Origin: Acanthochlamys bracteata
Lineage: Eukaryota; Streptophyta; Magnoliopsida; Pandanales; Velloziaceae
DNA: 64,000 nucleotides
Assembly: GCA_019914995.1 (NCBI GenBank)
Contig: CM034129.1
Coordinates: forward strand, 4,477,725-4,541,724
Direction of reading: 5' to 3'
Below, in pieces: positions 28,291 to 40,572 of the stretch. A model generated the notes under the pieces. It was not told the origin of the DNA and did not search any database. It saw only the letters and a list, made by a program, of their open reading frames with translations. Within the stretch, counting starts at the first letter, position 1; each line of letters starts with the position of its first letter. Position numbers and translations under genes: made by a program.

Positions 28291-30560
28291 ATAGAATGCA
28301 TCAATTATACGCCTGCCGTGTTCACGACAGCGAAGTTTTGGGTCGATCCAACTACGTAAGCGTAGCAGGGCAAAGCTATTACTGTCTTGAGGCGCTAGTA
28401 AGGAAGAGACAAGCGCCGGCAGATTAAAAGGGTGTTACTCTATTTCCATATATCAATTGTTTCCCAGTTGCACTTCTGCTAAGTAGGACTGGTTTTGAAA
28501 TATAGGTGTTTGTTTAATAAATTTGGGTAACAATGGCCAGAGAGAACTGTAGCAATGAGAATTATTAGCAACGGAAGAAAATTAGGTGCCGCAAGCTATA
28601 TTTTTGGCAATTTCTAAGTTTTTGGTATTAAATTTAGTTTAGAATCTGCCATTGCAGCATAGGGAAAACATTTGCACAATTAGCTGTTTGATAGTTGTTG
28701 CAAGTCTCACACTAGAGACCACCTTGTCAAATAAGTAGGTTGTAGCTAGTGATATCATGGATGGATTATGTTTTATAACCTAAACAAGATCCTGAAAATG
28801 ATACTAAGTTGGCATTCTACTGGGTTGATTTTTGGATGAAAAAAACTGGTGTCTCATGTGTTAGTTGTATTCCATGTACTGGAGCTTCTAAAGAAGAATA
28901 GAGAATGTTGCTTAGTGAGGTCAGGAATATCTTGTCCTTCGTAGTTTTGGGTTTTCTCTTAAGTGATTAGAAATTGATATGTTACAAACACTTATGTCTA
29001 TATTTTCCTGGTAATGTTCAATCAATGAAGGCTGCTTCATTCAAGTTATCTTTACTCTGGATCCCTAGTTAGTTGCCATGTTGGGACCTAATTAGTAACA
29101 TCCAACAGCAAGCTTTTGTCCTATTGACTGAGAAGGAGGCTCCTGCCCTCTAATAGTGTATGTGTTTTAATTGAATCATCAACTGCTAAGAAATCTGCCA
29201 TGTTCCGCGAAGGGAAATCGCATTTCGTGCTCTACGATGCCGGCGGAGTTCATGATGAGGTGACACAAGTTCTGCAACCATGGATGGAACGGGGATTGGT
29301 CACATTGCATGATGTTAGAGATCGGAGAGGCTTGATGGTTACTACCATAACCAGTTCATGGTTGAAAAGGATTGTTTGTATCGGTAGTAGTTCATGGCAA
29401 AGTGGATGTTTATCTTCGATCTTGATGAGTTCATTTATCTTGAGGAAAGAGTGAGGTTGAATTTGTTGCTTGATTCATTGTCCGGGTTCACACAGTTCAC
29501 CATTGAACAGATGCCAATGTCCAGCAAGATCTGTCTTGCTTCCAACGCCGGTAAAACTCCCCAGTGAGTAATTCTATAACGGTTTTAGTAACAGCAAGAT
29601 TGACTTTCTTTTTGCAATTTTGCTTCAATTACTAGCTATTGGTTCACTGTTTTTCTGTTGATCTGTGATTGACATTGAGAATTGTATTGCTCTGTAGTAA
29701 ATAATTTGTATTAGTATATAATTTAATTGTGAAGGAAAAGATAAAACTATGCAACAACCAGATTGTTTCTGTATGTTTGTTGTTGGTTAACATTCTGGAA
29801 TCACCAGTTTTCTTATTATCTAGTTTGTAATTGTTTGATGAAACTTGAGTTCCCAAATGCATACTTGCTGTAACAATCTGTATTTTATTCTTTCAGGCTC
29901 TTTTATACCTAGGCAGTAGTTCGCCCTTCATGGTATCTGCCCTACTGTGGAATGTAGTTCATCACTAAATAAATTCTCTAGCTAGAATCTCAATGGATTT
30001 TCCATCGATTTGGAATGTTAGCTTAGATTATGTCATTCATGTTAGAAGAATATTTGGATGCTAAATGTTGTAGTGATTAAACCGTGAAACTCTGTTGAGC
30101 TTCTGAGTTATATATGAAATCCACTCTTTGATCAAGTGATATACGATGAATTAGTTCTTCTTGAGTTCTTGAGTTAATCCTAACTTTTTATCTTTTGACT
30201 ACAGAAAATTGAGTTTTGGGTGTGCTTAAATGGATTGATTAGAGCGAAGCATATGGTTTAATCTATTAATTTATGGACTTTTCTCAGCAAAATTTTCAAC
30301 AGGATGCGGGCTTGAGCAGCTAGTCTACAGGGACGTGAAGACAGCTCCGAGGATGGTCCGCAAGTACACATTCCAGCCTCGCAATGTGTTTGCAACAGGA
30401 CGTTCACATGTCACAAAATGTGGCTGGGCGGATAACACAAAATGGAACGTCGGATCAAGTACTTCCACTACCATGGCACCATTGCAGACCACCATGATCC
30501 TTGCCATGAGTTTGCAAACACAACAGTGCTCACGCTAGATTGCACTACAATGACAAGTCC
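28291..30560 (+). pseudogene. GT92 glycosyltransferase (galactan beta-1,4-galactosyltransferase-like) pseudogene
   Basis: Three fragments lie in order on one strand. Fragment A (about 28310-28427) reads HDSEVLGRSNYVSVAG and YYCLEALVRKR, which I tentatively assign to the N-terminal region. Fragment B (about 29200-29576) reads FVLYDAGGVHDEV, QPWMERGLVTLHDVRD, then in other frames GYYHNQFMVEKDCLYR, FMAKWMFIFDLDEFIY, with its Asp-x-Asp metal-binding motif, and FTQFTIEQMPMSSK. Fragment C (about 30299-30556) reads LEQLVYRDV, FQPRNVFATG, and in another frame KYFHYHGTIADHHDPC. These match the plant galactan synthase (GALS) group of family GT92. Adjacent stop codons after DCLYR and at least three frame changes make it non-functional. 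Gaps between fragments may be old introns. Living members extend pectic galactan in the Golgi. Confidence 0.8.
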
Positions 30561-31633
30561 CTCTGCTGATTCTTTTTTTGTTACTCCTTTTTTGCTATAA
30601 ATACAGACATACATAGATAGCTTGTTTAGCTTCTTGTCTCATAAACATAGATCATAGGGACTTTGGCATACGATGATTCTTTAGTTGGAGGAATGAAGGC
30701 AGATGGTTCATTCATTTTATTCATTTGATTCATTAGCATTCATTCATTGTGATTGCTAATTTGGTTAGCAGCAGTGTGGGAGTGGTGCTACGGATTGCGT
30801 AGAGAAGAAATGCATTCATATATGTGTGATGCAGGGTGTACCATGTTAAATCTTGGAGTAATGTTTCTTAATTAATTGCTACAAATAATGGATGAGTTGC
30901 TGTGTCTTGCTGCCATTGTGAAGAATGAAAAAAAAAAAACAGTGACAGAAATTGGGAAGATCTACCTGTTGGTAGTTACATGTTTTAATTAATGGTCACT
31001 TGTCCAACCATGGGACAGACTAATACAGACACAGTGCAGCCTTGTGTCAGGCATCTTCTTGTACTACTACTTCTGGTGAAGGTCTGGTAGCGTAGTGGGG
31101 TTTCTTTTTTACCAGTGTTGCTATCAGTGACGAAGGACAAAAGAGAAGCACCTCAGTCTTTTACATACCAAAAATAACATTAGCAGAAAATAAAATAGAA
31201 ATGTTCCAAACTTCCAATAAAAAAAACGCCACATAACATCTTTAAATAAGGGGGTTTTCCCTCAAAAAATATTTTCCGTAAATATTTTATATTTTCTATG
31301 ATAATTTATATAATCTTACATAGCTCTTGAATTTCCCATCTCCCTTTATGGTAACTTATAATTTTCGTAAGGTATCACAGTAAAGAGCTCTTCTTGATCT
31401 GATAACCCCTAAAAGTGCCTGTTCTTGTTAACTTCAAAAACCCAAAAAAAAGGAAACATCTCTTAGATCTCTACACTATCTCTAAAAAAAACAAGCAAGT
31501 AGTAAGTAACGAATCCAGAACTACTTTAACCACACGAGTAAGAGCACCAACGAGTTAAAGTAGAAGATGGACCAACACAACAATCTCAGCGTCGGAGACG
31601 GAGGACCAGTTGCAAACCATGGACCATATACTT

Positions 31634-31856
31634 AGAGATTATTTGGTAATGCGTTTCAAAAAATTAATTTTTAATTTATATTTCTTTGTAAATTTTTTAT
31701 AATTTTTTATAAATTTTATTTAAAATTTTAGAAAAAAAATTTCGTAATAAAATTTATTTTTTATTATTTAAAAAAATAATATTTATTTTTTAAAATAAAA
31801 TAAAAATTATTTTATAAAAATATTTTTAAAACATTGTCTCTTAACAGCAACCAAAT
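31634..31856. repeat. AT-rich MITE-like element
   Basis: Begins with GAGATTATTTGGTAATGCGTTTC and ends in TTAACAGCAACCAAATA; GGTTGCTG on the reverse strand is a weak partner to the left end. The body is dominated by AAATTTTTTAT words shared with the other elements. Confidence 0.4.
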
Positions 31857-32399
31857 ATAACATGGGCTATAATGAAAAGCCCTCAGGCTATGTCGGGCAA
31901 GTAGCCCATCTATCAGAATCCATTTATCACAAAGTATTTACATTAGCACACATTGCTTTGAACTTATTTTTTTACCAAAAATACACATTCGAATTTACTC
32001 TATATGTTTAAGTCTTGTCCATAATGAGATCACTATTTATATTTATTTTTTCACTCAAAAATTATTATCAGATCACTTTCACATACAACTAATACATAAA
32101 TATTTGAACTTATTCTCAAAATTCACATTATGAGATGCGCTTTTGTTAAAATTACTATAACAAATTTACTTTTTATTAACTTAACTTTGAAAAAATTACA
32201 TTTCAAATTTCATTTTTCGGATAAATAAACTTGCTCTTAATCCAACATCAGCTGTTGAACTTTTTAGTGCTGCGTTCTTTTCCATTACTGAGTTGCTTAA
32301 TGTTTATAATTTATGAGATATTTGGAATATTTTCAAATAAAAGGTATTTTATATATTTTTTTTAAAAAAAGGATGATCCTGCGATATGTCTGAATCGGA

Positions 32400-32424
32400 C
32401 AGGAGTCGAATACTTCGAATCCTG
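32400..32424. repeat. 25-base imperfect palindrome
   Basis: CAGGAGTCGAA and TTCGAATCCTG form 11-base arms with one mismatch around TAC. The wider stretch 32371-32429 begins GGATG and ends CATCC. It may be a remnant of a repeat; function unknown. Confidence 0.5.
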
Positions 32425-34993
32425 CATCCGCTTAAGTTGATTAGGTATAAAAATACTTTTTGAAAAAAAAAAATAATAATAAAATTTTATGATATAAAAT
32501 TTTGATGTATTTTTATATTTTACAAAAATTATAAAAACAATTTATAAAATTATTTAAAAATATAAAATAAAAATTGTGAACGAAGAAGAGTTGGAAAGTA
32601 CTCCAAAAGAGCCACCCTAAAGAAACGAGAAAAATGCATGGGACTTTTTTGTTTAAGAATGTTATTAGTTTTGGGAAGTTTACCAATCGGCTGATTGACT
32701 AATTCCCATCTGTAACATAAATTGTCCTTTCTTTCTATAACATTAATGCCACTTGGCCGTTTAATTTTCATAAAAAAAGATAATTTAGTTTGTGTTATGT
32801 GAATATTTTTTTGGTTTTTTGCCCTTTTATTTCATTTAGTGTTAGAGACAAAGGATCTGTCAATTAATTAATTTTAATTAATTGCCGCTGATAAATGTAC
32901 AAGTTAAGCTTGGAGACAACGTAATTGTCACACAGGACTCTATGTTTGTCCCTTAAAATGGCCCAATTCTCTGGTTTTTTGTCTCCTTTTTACTTAAAAA
33001 ATTCAATGCTCAACAGGATTATTACTTAGAGTTTATCTCTCAATTATTCTCAGAAACTTTCCTAGAAAGATATATATTATATATTTCAAAAAATAAAAAA
33101 ATTTGAAAATATATATTGTTTTTTCTTTTATCATTTTGATCATGATCAGATAGAAATAAATTCGTAATTCGATTGAACGAAAATTTTATAAGCATATTTT
33201 TACCTCATGATTTTTTATATTTATCATTGGTGAAAATTGAATTTGAAATCACTCTGATTATAAACGGAAAGATAGTGTCTGAAACAATATTTAAAAAAAT
33301 ATTTCTATCCTCTTATATAAATATATGAAACAAATTTACTTATCGTACATATATAACTGAAACTACATTGATTAAATAGTGAATATCGGAAATTGGTTCG
33401 GCCGAATAAAACTGCTATACTTGAATGTAAGCGTTTGCTTATTAGTTGCTTGTGTTATGGCTTGAATACGAAATACCCGTGGATTTGGTCTACCATTTCT
33501 TTCGTATATAGAAGGGTTTGTCAACTAGTCACAAAGCAATTCGAAATTAGTTTTAAAAGTTAGTTTTATTAGTAAATTATTATAAATTTTATAAAAATAA
33601 ATAAAAAAATTTCATTGCAACTTAATTTTTAGTAAAGAAATAAAGTTCAAAAAAGAAATAAAACACTAATTAATGGCGTATTTTAAATGCACGTAACTGA
33701 GTTTTTCGAAACTGAATTTTGTAAAAATAAATTTCAGTAAGAAGTGAAATTCGGTGAAAATAGAATTCATAATGACAATTTGAAACAAATAAACTAAATG
33801 TTTGAAATTAATTTTGATAGAAATAAAATTCGGCATAAAAATAAAAATAAAGTTCAGAATGGTAATTGAAATATATAAAGTAACTAAATTTTAAAATTTA
33901 AAAAAAAAGTGAAATTTGATGTATTTGAAACAAATTCTAAGTGCGAATGTTTGCGGTAAGTGGCGGCAACCGTACAATTGGACTCAAATCAGTTCTTGTA
34001 CAGCATAGTGTAGTAGCTTTAAAAGCTAACATTGGATTCTCTACTTTGCAAGGCAAGAACCCAAAAGAGTAGTCATCAGCAAAAAGTTCCCAAATAAGTA
34101 CCTAATCTTTTGTTCTCTAAATTAATAAAAGCCCCTGATGAATAAAGTTTTTGATAGATTGATTCTATCTATAAGAAAGGCAGCATTGATTCAAGAGAAA
34201 ACCCTGTCTAATCCATTCAACTCACTATCCCAACTCTCTTACAAACTCTTTCAACCGCCGTTTTTAGTTCTAACAACAACAGCTTACAAATTCTTCATTT
34301 CATCTACTTGTTCTTGCCTAGAAGGTATTTATGTTGGTTGTCAATCATGTGCCAACCACTTACCTTGAACTCCAAAAAAAAGAAAATCTCCACTTGCACT
34401 GATGAAGTATTGAGGGGCTTCGTTTGCATTCTGTTTATTCTATTCATTTACTGTATCTGTACTGTAATAATAACAAGTCCCTTGTACTTCTTCTAAAACC
34501 AAAACCAGTTTCCAGACTTACCAGTGTTTTTATTATTAGTTATTGTGTTTGTTTATTAACAACACAAACTGCAGAAAACCATGCGCACAGACATTATATA
34601 TAAGAAATAATCAGTTAAGTTGATTACTTAGTACTGAAACCAAAGCCCATGTGTGATGTATTAGAAAATAAGATAATGCAGATTCCCTTGACAGCTAGAA
34701 ATGAAAGTGGGGAATGGTTGCGTTCCATGTCCCCAACGTTTATGCCCAAACCAATCGATTAATGAAGTATTACGCTTTAACCAAGGGTAAAACCATCACT
34801 AAGAATGACATGAAACCGTTGCAGTTAATTTATTAGGGACAAGCCGCGGACTTGGGCACCGGGACGAGCACGAAGGCACTGACACAACCAAAAAACACAC
34901 AAGGTTTTAATTTGTATGGCAGACACCAACCCCTCCACGTTCCACAACTTCCCCTACTTGCTTTTGTCAGTCCCCACAATCCCCAACCTTGGT

Positions 34994-35003
34994 CTTTATA
35001 TAC
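34994..35003 (+). promoter_or_regulatory. TATA box of the DNA glycosylase gene
   Basis: TTTATATACC lies about 165 bases before the ATG, followed by a pyrimidine-rich stretch and a TCA-repeat leader, which fits a plant TATA promoter. Confidence 0.55.
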
Positions 35004-35031
35004 CACACCTCTTCTCTTCTCCATCTTCCCT

Positions 35032-35060
35032 CCATCATCATCATCATCATCAACAACAAC
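35032..35060 (+). repeat. TCA/CAT trinucleotide microsatellite in a 5' UTR
   Basis: About seven TCA units followed by AAC units lie between the TATA box and the ATG of the DNA glycosylase gene. Confidence 0.75.
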
Positions 35061-35165
35061 ATTGTCATTCATTCCTTTCTCTTCTTGATAACAAAAAACT
35101 GAAACAACATATATTGCTTGTAGATTTCCTTCTGTTCGCTTGTGATTGGTTGCATATATAACAGC

Positions 35166-36850
35166 ATGTGTAGCTCGAAGATCAAGTCTGGCCATGTAGA
35201 GGTAGCGCAGATCGACGGAAGGCCGGTGCTGCAACCGGCATGCAACCGCGTTACCGTGTCGTTTGATCCCGTGAAGCCATCGTTGAAGAAGACATTCCAC
35301 AAATCTATTTCCATGCCTGCTTCTGTTAAGACTGCTCAGCTATCTTCTGTAAAGGCTACTACTTCTCCACCTCCAAAGATATCTCCGCCTGTGTCGCCAA
35401 CGGCGAAGATGACCTTTACTAAGCCTGTTCTGAAACGTTGCAACAGTCTTAACTCCAGTACTGAGAAACTGGTACTACCAAAATCCGCAACTACGAAAAC
35501 TACTGCTGCTGCTACTACTCCGGCTTTAGTAAGAAAGAAGTCGAAGAAATTCAACAGCGTACCAGCTGCTCCGTTATCCGTAGATCAGTTGTTGTCTGCA
35601 GGTAGCAAGAACAGCCATTCTGGTAGTACTCTTTCTACAAATTTCTTGTTCTGGAGCGACATGGCGCCAGGCGCACTTGCAGCTGCACAGAGAGAGCAAG
35701 CTTCACTCGTACAAGCGCAACGCAAGATGAAGATCGCACATTACGGAAGAACTCCGGCGAAGCTTGAAGGGAAGGTAGTCCCTGTTGATAGCACCACTAG
35801 TACCACTACTATCCAAGAAGAGAAGAGATGTAGCTTCATTACTGCAAATTCAGGTAACTAACTATTATTTTCAAAACAGAGTCGTAGTTTTGATCTTCTT
35901 TTATTTTACTGCATCAATTGGTTTCATGATAAATATATAATAACTATGTATGTGATGTTGCAGACCCTATATATGTTGCTTACCATGATGAAGAATGGGG
36001 AGTTCCAGTTCATGATGACAGGTATTATAGATACATCAGAGCACTGCTCAGTTAATCAACTTCATACAAGAATTAATATAAGATAAAACAGAGTTGATAA
36101 AAAAAAAATTGTTCTTTGCAGAATGTTGTTTGAATTGCTGGTTTTAACTGGAGCTCAAGTTGGATCAGACTGGACAACAATTCTCAAGAAAAGAAATGAA
36201 TTCAGGTATAAAACATTAGATAAAGTGACCGAATGCTATTCATACCTTGCTATTTATATGATGTATAAAAACATCTTAAATGTGTGCGCGTGTTTATTCT
36301 TGAATGTTTGCAGAGAAGCATTTGCCGGATTCGACGCTGAAATTGTAGCCGGATTCACAGAAAAGATGATCAATTCTATCATCACAGAGTACGGAATCGA
36401 TCCTAGTAAAGTCCGTGGTGCTGTTGACAATGCCAACAAGATTCTGGAGGTAAATCTGATCCAAACGAACCACTGCATTTCAATTCGCTTACAGTTGATT
36501 TCTCTTATGCAATTTATAAACATCGATCATTACTGATGATTCATTTTTGTTTCAATGAATTCATAAAGGTCAAGAAGGACTTTGGTTCACTGGACAACTA
36601 TCTATGGGGGTTCATCAACTACAAACCGATTGTCACTAACTACAAGTACGGCCACAAGATTCCGGTGAAGACTTCCAAGTCTGAGTCCATCAGTAAAGAC
36701 CTCATCCGCCGTGGATTCCGTTTTGTCGGACCTACCGTCGTTCACTCTTTCATGCAAGCCGCCGGACTCACCAACGACCATCTTATCTCTTGTCCCCGGC
36801 ACCGTCATTGCTCCGATATTGTTCACATAGTCTCCGGCACCACCTACTAG
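35166..36850 (+). CDS. DNA-3-methyladenine glycosylase I (TAG family)
   Basis: Base-excision repair enzyme that removes 3-methyladenine. Exons are 35166-35853, 35964-36021, 36122-36205, 36314-36449 and 36569-36850, totalling 1248 bases in frame (415 residues). The start MCSSKIKSGHVEV is chosen over an in-frame ATG 24 bases upstream because it matches plant relatives. Residues 1 to about 215 are a Ser/Thr/Pro/Lys-rich extension absent from bacterial Tag. The catalytic domain follows: KRCSFITANSDPIYVAYHDEEWGVP, FELLVLTGAQVGSDW, RGAVDNANKI, RGFRFVGPTVVHSFMQAAGLTNDH and CPRHRHC. The Cys and His equivalent to bacterial zinc ligands (RC, YHDEEW, NDH, CP) are visible. The Glu of the bacterial LEGQQAG motif is Thr here, as I remember for other plant members being non-Glu. 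No lesions. Confidence 0.93.
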
Positions 36851-39800
36851 TACTACACCAGCGAGCTGCTAAGCTAGGCTGCTTCCATTATACGTACTTT
36901 TCTGACACGATTAATTAAAATTAACTAAGGATGTGAGGTTTGTTAATTTACTTCAAAATATGTAAGATGTATTTGAATCCCCCTAGAGATTATATGAGTT
37001 GGGAGGGATTGATCCTTTTGTGTTCATGTAACTTTTGGTGTGCATAGACAAGAAGAGATAATGTTTTAAGTAGTAGCGTGTTGAATGAATGAAAAATGTT
37101 CCAATGAAAATTTAAGCAGAATTTACACATATGTCATATCTACAGTTTTTTGGTTGCGGTGATAGAGATGGAGCATGGAAGGAGTGGGGTAAAGGAAACG
37201 CATGTGAGAGGCAGAAGCATGTGAGCTGTGTCACGTACAATAGAGTCTGGACTTGCTTTAATATAGTTAGACCATGTCCATGTGATCTTTCATTATTCCT
37301 TTCAATTTTTTCATTCTATGTCTAAATATATATTTCTAACATCTGTAATTTTATTTTTTTATCAAATTTTAAGTTTTAAATAATTTATATATTTTGATTA
37401 TATAAAAAATTTAGAATTTTATTTTTACATACGAAATTTTAGTTCTAATTTTTTTATTTATATATTTCTCAATACAATTATATTTTTTAATTTTTAACAT
37501 AATTTTAAGATCTATTAAAATACAAATACTAAATTTTATTTTTATTTTATTTTTAAAAAAATTTTACTTTTTATTTTTTATTTTTACGAAATTCAGTTAT
37601 GAATATTTGAACAACACTCTAAAATCTTCTTCAACAACATACACTGTAGCACAGCACAGCAAGGCAGGGCAAAGCTTGCTGAAGTTGTTTTGTATTCTGC
37701 TGTTGTTTCTTGTAGTCTAGCCTGGATATGAAATGAAACGCAAAGGAAAAGAAACAGAGTCAGAACACCGCAAAACCCATTTACCTTCTTCTATTTTAAA
37801 AGTTCACCAGTATGGATGTGTTATGTATGTATTGCTATTACTCTCTGCAAGGCTTGGAAAGAAAGGGGGGAAAAGAAAGAGTGCTGCGGCTTGCTTGACA
37901 GATAATTAAAGTATCGTATACTCTTTTCTCTTTATATATATAAGAATATGAGTCTACTCACATGTGCTCTATAATCATCCCCATTTTTCTCTTTGAGATA
38001 ATTGCATATAGATTGAGATAGTGTTTTGACGATTTGATCATTCATTAAAATCACGCTTCTTCAGTGATTTAAACCAAATTAATGGGCTTTATTTAACATT
38101 GAGGAGGTTATGATGCTTGCCTAATGATTTACCTTATTATTTGGCATACCAACCAAATCAAAATGCAAAACGTTCTAAGAACATCTTATAGACACCCTCG
38201 GAGTGCTACATGAACAACGTTAAAGGTCGTCAATCTCTCTACGAGTCCCTTCAATTATTAGCAGTTCTGTTTCTGGTTATCGAGTCCGTTGACATCCCCT
38301 TCAGTATGGACTTTATTATTATTTTAAACTGCTTTTTTAAAATAATTTTTTTTAAAAAAATTGAGTTTAAGTTTAATATTTATTTTATATAAATGCAAGT
38401 TCGAAGTGAAATTTTAGAAAAAAATTGACTTAAAAATTCAAAAAACATATAGCACACGCTGACACCGAAATACCATTTATGGTTCATGTACCCATCAGCC
38501 AGATAGATTCTTCTTCCACTAATCTCTTCATATGTATCAATACCTTCTGTTATAAGATGAGAAGACGTAAGATGCACCCCTCCTAATGAATTCCTAGGAC
38601 AAGCTATGAGCTTCAAAGAGAATCCCAGAGAGATCGATAGCTAAAAATATGAACTAGAATCATAATACATGTCCGTGGTAGACAGACGGATATTTCAACT
38701 CAACCATCCAGAATAGAGTAAAGGCACAACAAGGTATGCACTGCCCTTGAATGACAGAATAGTACCTAGCTGGCATTAGCAGTGGCAAATACATTATATT
38801 CCTTTCTTCCTCTTCCAACCTCTTGAAGAACAACTCCATCCCCATTTCATAAGAGCCCCACATCTTAATTCACTTGAAGAATGCGAAAAACATAGCATGT
38901 GGTCTCCCAACTTCTTCCCATTATGAGATTCCTATCCTTGTGAAAGACAGGGGTTCAGTTCATAAGTTCCCCACTCCCACTTGCTTCAATCAAACATATA
39001 AAAAATAGAAGTCCCTATGCTACTTTCTCATTCCGATCTGGTTACCATTTGGATAAACCCCTAACTCTCAACAACTGGATTTTACAAGGAATACACATGG
39101 ATTGTTGGGAGGTGTGGCCCCTAGCATTTGGTTTTGATCCATCACTTGAATAGAGATGTGCATGAACATTAACGGGTAAAAAAGCAATCAACAATGCTAG
39201 ACATTCTGGTTTAAGTCCTGATGATTAAGTATTAGTTACCTTGAACCGAACTAGATATATAGGACTTGACATGGGATATGCATAAAGCTCAATTAGTTTG
39301 AATGAAGAGATAATTCAGTTGAATAGCAGCTATCCGGGCTATTGTAGATATCTGACTAAGAAATGAAGGGTTCTTCGAATGATAGCAATCCCTAACAATT
39401 CATGCACGTGATCCGGCGGGCACAGATTTCCTTAGATGCTACAAGTGTAATAATTTGCTAAAAGGATCCAAGTCGTACGACATACCAGAACATTTCCTTA
39501 GATGCAACAGGTGTCGATGCCTTTACCTACGGAGGAGCTAGATTCTGATAGAATGGATGCTTGCATGCGTCAAAGGGTTTAGATACCAACGCAAAGATCT
39601 TCCAGCTTTCATGTTAAACTTTTCCTGCAACGGAAACACTTCTTTTTCAACAAGCTTCTCGTGATTCTGTATTACCGTCCATGCTATAACATGATCTATA
39701 GCAAAAGGGCAGAGAATATAATACGAATCACGTAGATGCTGGCAAGGGGATCAATATTTGTCCTTTTTTCTTCAAGGAAATTGCAACCAAGATGAAGCAG

Positions 39801-40572
39801 AAAGATCCAAACAACAATAATACATCGACAATGAATGCAAAGTTGCTTCTCCTTGACAAGTGGATCCAAATGTACAAAGACCAGCATAGAGACAACTAGT
39901 TTTCAGAAGTTGCAACCTTCCAATACTGGTAAACAATGAACAGATCACTTCTAAGTGATTATGCAAAATATCATAGTCAAAGTAAACATGTCTTAGATAT
40001 TTCACATGCATAGAACCCAGTTATAATTGGCCTATAAAACCCCTACTCTTTAAAAGTTTAAGACCAGACCAACCAAATGAAAGATCCACTCAAAATTGCA
40101 ACCTTGTAAAATAGGGCAGCTAACTATGAATAATAAATAACAGCAGGACCTAGAACATGGACAATAAGCAGCAGCTCCATTTAAAAGATCTTTGATCTTC
40201 CGCTGTAAGCAACATGATCTCTGATAAATTTATTTTTCCCATCTTCAATGGAGAATTTGAGATCCTACACTGAAAGATCATTCATCATACACAGCTGAAC
40301 TTAAAAAGCAGCTGGGCACCAGAACCATTATTCCAGTTGAACAACTTCTATGCTGTTAATCAACATCTTACAAAGCACAGTGACAACAATTGCAAAAGGA
40401 CATAAATAACGCCACATATTAAAGAGAAATTGCCAGCTGCAGCAAAACAGAACATTTAACATACACACACTTCGGAGTCAAAGGAAGGTTTTTTTGGATC
40501 ATTTAACATGCCGCAAAGCCTAAAGACACTCACCTCAAACAAATCTTATAAGCAGCGATCATCTTTCTTCCA
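36851..40572. other. Intergenic region, no recognisable gene
   Basis: The 3' UTR of the DNA glycosylase gene probably ends near 37110. About 37330-37610 is AT-rich and resembles the MITE-like bodies. From 38400 to 40500 base composition is closer to genic DNA, but no ORF over 90 residues or known motif appears. A 22-base direct repeat (CATTTCCTTAGATGCAACAGG) occurs near 39427 and 39492. Confidence 0.45.

Larger units (their letters stand above)
30561..35165. other. Intergenic region with the TAG gene promoter at its right end
   Basis: Strongly AT-rich, with one likely MITE-like element near 31.6-31.86 kb and a small palindrome at 32.4 kb. Blocks at 33.1-33.3 and 33.5-33.95 kb are low-complexity A+T. 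The last 200 bases hold the promoter and leader of the DNA glycosylase gene. I see no other gene. Confidence 0.5.

Noticed and set aside
32371-32430. tRNA-like stretch containing TTCGAATCC
   Set aside because: The T-loop-like word is part of a palindrome; no anticodon arm or proper D arm can be drawn and the length is too short for a tRNA.
34138-34368. 76-residue plus-strand ORF upstream of the DNA glycosylase gene
   Set aside because: No recognisable family; surrounding composition is intergenic and it lies before the TATA box of the real gene.
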